Program-made: the position numbers and the translations under genes
DNA from: Qipengyuania aquimaris
Lineage (GTDB): Bacteria > Pseudomonadota > Alphaproteobacteria > Sphingomonadales > Sphingomonadaceae
Length of the DNA stretch: 64,000 bases
NCBI RefSeq assembly: GCF_009827445.1
Contig: NZ_WTYI01000001.1
Location: 310,001 to 374,000, forward strand
Reading direction: 5' to 3'
Notes under the pieces: model-generated
What the model was told of the DNA's origin: nothing
Databases searched by the model: none
What the model saw: the letters and a program-made list of their open reading frames with translations, nothing else
Shown: positions 61,983-64,000 of the stretch, one piece after another
Layout: every line of letters starts with the position of its first letter
Numbering within the stretch: the first letter of the stretch is position 1

Positions 61983-62550
61983 TTGCGAAGCCCGCCGCCT
62001 TCAGCAGCGCCCTGGTTTCGTAAGGTGGCAGCCCGACTACGCCCGAATGGCTACCCTGGATGCGCGAGATCAGTCCCTCGGCAATACCCTGGATCGCATA
62101 GCCGCCAGCCTTGCCGTCCCATTCGCCGCTGGCGATATAGGCATCGATCTCTTCTGCGGAGAGGCGCTTGAACATGACGATCGTTTCGCTGAGCTTCTCG
62201 CGCATCGTGCCGTCGGGTGCGCGTAGGGCTATCGCTGACAGGACGCGGTGGCGCCGACCCGACAACAGGGCCAGGCATTCGCGAGCCGTTGCCTCGTCTT
62301 CCGCCTTGGGCAGGATCCGCCGACCGGCAGCGACAACCGTATCGCCTGCCAGAACGAAACCTTCGTTCGAAGCGGCAGCCTCGGCCTTTTCGCGGGCCAT
62401 GCGTTTGGCATAGTCGCGCGGGAGCTCGTCCTTGGCGGGTGTTTCGTCGATATCTGCAGGTGCGATCGCATCCGGCGTTAGGCCAAGCCGCGCGATCAAT
62501 TCACGGCGGCGCGGGCTGGCGGATGCTAATATGAGAGTGGGCTTGCCCAC
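61975..62550 (-). CDS. maf: Maf-family nucleotide pyrophosphatase
   Basis: This 191-residue Maf protein removes non-canonical or modified nucleoside triphosphates. LILASASPRRRELIARLG at the N-terminus, VLAGDTVVAAGRRILPKA and SGEWDGKAGGYAIQG are signatures. It starts six bases after infA and overlaps the RNase E/G gene by eight bases. Confidence 0.93.
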   Translation of the reverse strand: MGKPTLILASASPRRRELIARLGLTPDAIAPADIDETPAKDELPRDYAKRMAREKAEAAASNEGFVLAGDTVVAAGRRILPKAEDEATARECLALLSGRRHRVLSAIALRAPDGTMREKLSETIVMFKRLSAEEIDAYIASGEWDGKAGGYAIQGIAEGLISRIQGSHSGVVGLPPYETRALLKAAGFAIA

Positions 62551-62556
62551 GGCGGC

Positions 62557-62802
62557 TTATTGCGGGCCGGGGCCGCCGCGTCCGGGCATGAAGCGGTAGG
62601 TGATGCGCGCCTTGGTCAGGTCGTAAGGCGTCAGTTCGCACAGCACCTCGTCGCCCACCAGGACGCGAATGCGGTTCTTGCGCATCTTGCCTGCCGTGTG
62701 GCCTAGCACCTCATGGCCGTTCTCGAGCTCGACGCGGAACATTGCATTGGGCAGCAGCTCCACAACGCGCCCGCGCATTTCGAGAAGTTCTTCCTTGGCC
62801 AT
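62557..62802 (-). CDS. infA: Translation initiation factor IF-1
   Basis: An 81-residue S1/OB-fold protein ([48 protein letters not shown]) that occupies the ribosomal A site during initiation. A short Gly/Pro tail ([10 protein letters not shown]) extends it slightly beyond E. coli IF-1 (72 residues), as in other alphaproteobacteria. It is the first gene of a minus-strand operon with maf, RNase E/G and yacG. Confidence 0.96.
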   Translation of the reverse strand: MAKEELLEMRGRVVELLPNAMFRVELENGHEVLGHTAGKMRKNRIRVLVGDEVLCELTPYDLTKARITYRFMPGRGGPGPQ

Positions 62803-63005
62803 TCGTATCCTTAGTCAAAAATGCAGTTCATCGGTTTGTGTCGCGCGCCCATAGCGGCAGGCGGGATAAAAGGGAAGCGTTAGGCATTAGGCGTTCAAGA
62901 CGTAGTCACGCGACAAACCGTTACACAGTGGCTGTTTGATCGAAATTGCGAGCGCCCTATGCCCGGCCGGGGATGAGGGACGGAATGACCAGACAGGATT
63001 AGTCT

Positions 63006-64000
63006 TTGATCAATTTACGTTCCCGCCAATCCGCGAGTGTGCTTGCGCTTGTCCTGACCGGCATGCCGGTAATCGCTTCAGCAGACGAGCAGGAGCCGCA
63101 ATCTTTGCCCGATCCCGAGGAGATCGAAGCAAGCGTGCCTCCGGCCGCGAACGATACCATCGTCGTGGAGGGCACCCGCATCCGGGGCCAGTTATTCGTG
63201 GAGGAGAAACCGATCGCCGAATTCGACGAAGCGGACATCGCCTCGTTCGGCGCGAGTTCCATCGCCGACGTTATTGCCGCCATCGAACCTGCGACGGGAA
63301 GCGGCGCTCGCGGCGGACGTGGAGGCGGCCGTCCCGTCTTCCTCATCAATGGTATCCGCGTGTCCAGTTGGCGCGAATTCCGCAGCTACCCACCCGAAGC
63401 TATCCGTAAGGTCGAGGTCTTTCCCGAGGAGACCGCGCAAAGGTTCGGCTATTCACCGGACCAGCGGGTCGTGAACATCCTCCTCAAACCCGATTTCAGC
63501 AGCGTTACCGCCGAAGTCGAATACGAAGGGCCTGAAAGCGGTGGCTTTACGCGCAACGAGCAGGAACTGACCTTCTTGCGGATCAGCGATAAGGGGCGCT
63601 TCAACGTCAATATCGACATCGAGGATTCCAGTCTCCTTACCGAGGCAGAGCGCGGTTTGACCGTCACTAACGGTACGCCGGGCGAAGCCGCATTCCGCAG
63701 CCTGCGACCCGATACGATGAGCGCCGAGGGCACGATAAACTACGCCCGTGCTTTCCAGGAATCCGGCCTGTCTCTCAGCCTGAACGGAACGGTGAACCAT
63801 TCCGAAAGCCGCAGCCTCTCGGGACTGTCGAGCGACGGCCTCGTGCCGCTCGAACGACGTAGCGATATCGATACGGTTTCGGTCGGCGGCACGGTGTCGC
63901 GGCCGCTGGGCGACTGGAACGCGGTCTTTACGAACAATTCGGTCTTCACGGACTCCCGCACCGAGATCGACAGTTTCGACGGAAGCGGTTTCGATGTGGC
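63006..64000 (+). CDS. TonB-receptor-like outer-membrane protein, partial
   Basis: An open frame of 331 codons runs off the right edge. It starts at TTG 63006 with a signal peptide (SVLALVLTGMPVIASA, cleavage before DEQ), then a linker, a plug-like domain (EFDEADIASFGASSIADVIA, GRPVFLINGIRV) and the motif PPEAIRKVEVFPEETAQRFG, followed by beta-barrel-like strands. The canonical TonB-plug glycines are partly replaced by a Gly/Arg-rich GARGGRGGGRP. An ATG at 63063 would lie inside the signal peptide. The ligand is unknown. Confidence 0.8.
   Translation, partial: MINLRSRQSASVLALVLTGMPVIASADEQEPQSLPDPEEIEASVPPAANDTIVVEGTRIRGQLFVEEKPIAEFDEADIASFGASSIADVIAAIEPATGSGARGGRGGGRPVFLINGIRVSSWREFRSYPPEAIRKVEVFPEETAQRFGYSPDQRVVNILLKPDFSSVTAEVEYEGPESGGFTRNEQELTFLRISDKGRFNVNIDIEDSSLLTEAERGLTVTNGTPGEAAFRSLRPDTMSAEGTINYARAFQESGLSLSLNGTVNHSESRSLSGLSSDGLVPLERRSDIDTVSVGGTVSRPLGDWNAVFTNNSVFTDSRTEIDSFDGSGFDV

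Overview
This is a dense, high-GC chromosomal window from an alphaproteobacterium, most likely a member of the Sphingomonadales and probably Erythrobacteraceae. That is inferred from gene content and order: a CcrM-type GANTC methyltransferase, a three-gene pntAA-pntAB-pntB transhydrogenase preceded by a tiny aa3-oxidase subunit IV gene, a DUF1285-NUDIX-CCA transferase operon, infA-maf-RNase E/G-yacG followed by tRNA-Phe, two TonB-receptor-type proteins, an ABA4-like protein and candidate EcfG stress promoters (GGAAC-N16/17-CGTT). I see no phage, insertion sequence, rRNA or CRISPR array. The right edge cuts a TonB-receptor-like gene.

Layout. 0-6 kb: an alpha/beta hydrolase, two tandem cysteine desulfurases with a [2Fe-2S] ferredoxin, an MscS channel and a DJ-1/PfpI protein. 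6-16.3 kb: parC, a duplicated-domain periplasmic protein, the CCA transferase/NUDIX/DUF1285 operon, a GNAT enzyme, a PQQ-type sugar dehydrogenase lipoprotein whose start codon overlaps that of divergent rnhB, an SDR, and ccrM behind a cluster of seven GANTC sites. 16.3-25.4 kb: a flavin reductase, an outer-membrane protein, folP, an SDR, an NtrC-like response regulator flanked by intergenic copies of one inverted-repeat motif, and the transhydrogenase operon. 25.4-34.5 kb: a beta-helix protein/diheme cytochrome/hydrolase module, a racemase-like protein, dgt, an ABA4-like protein, an acyl-CoA ligase, a DUF938 methyltransferase and an entericidin-like lipoprotein. 34.5-36.1 kb: a CpaF secretion ATPase.

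36.2-45.9 kb is a surface-glycan island that looks lower in GC than its surroundings. It holds a polytopic GT-C-like protein, a translationally coupled CDP-sugar operon (cytidylyltransferase, 4,6-dehydratase, 3,5-epimerase, C-methyltransferase, reductase/epimerase), a GT2-methyltransferase-GtrA operon and a polyprenol-phosphate glycosyltransferase. Together these could make a branched 6-deoxyhexose and decorate a lipid-linked or surface polysaccharide.

46-64 kb: an EamA transporter, glmS, a membrane GGDEF-EAL protein, purQ-purS separated from purC by an M16 peptidase lipoprotein, a TonB receptor and a lipid kinase, then an orphan HPr-kinase-like protein, tRNA-Phe, yacG, a compact RNase E/G, maf, infA and the partial receptor. 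The observations most worth checking are the GANTC cluster at ccrM, the shared inverted repeats around a response regulator whose GAFTGA loop reads GAFPGA, and the first desulfurase, which lacks any ordinary start codon before its conserved N-terminus.
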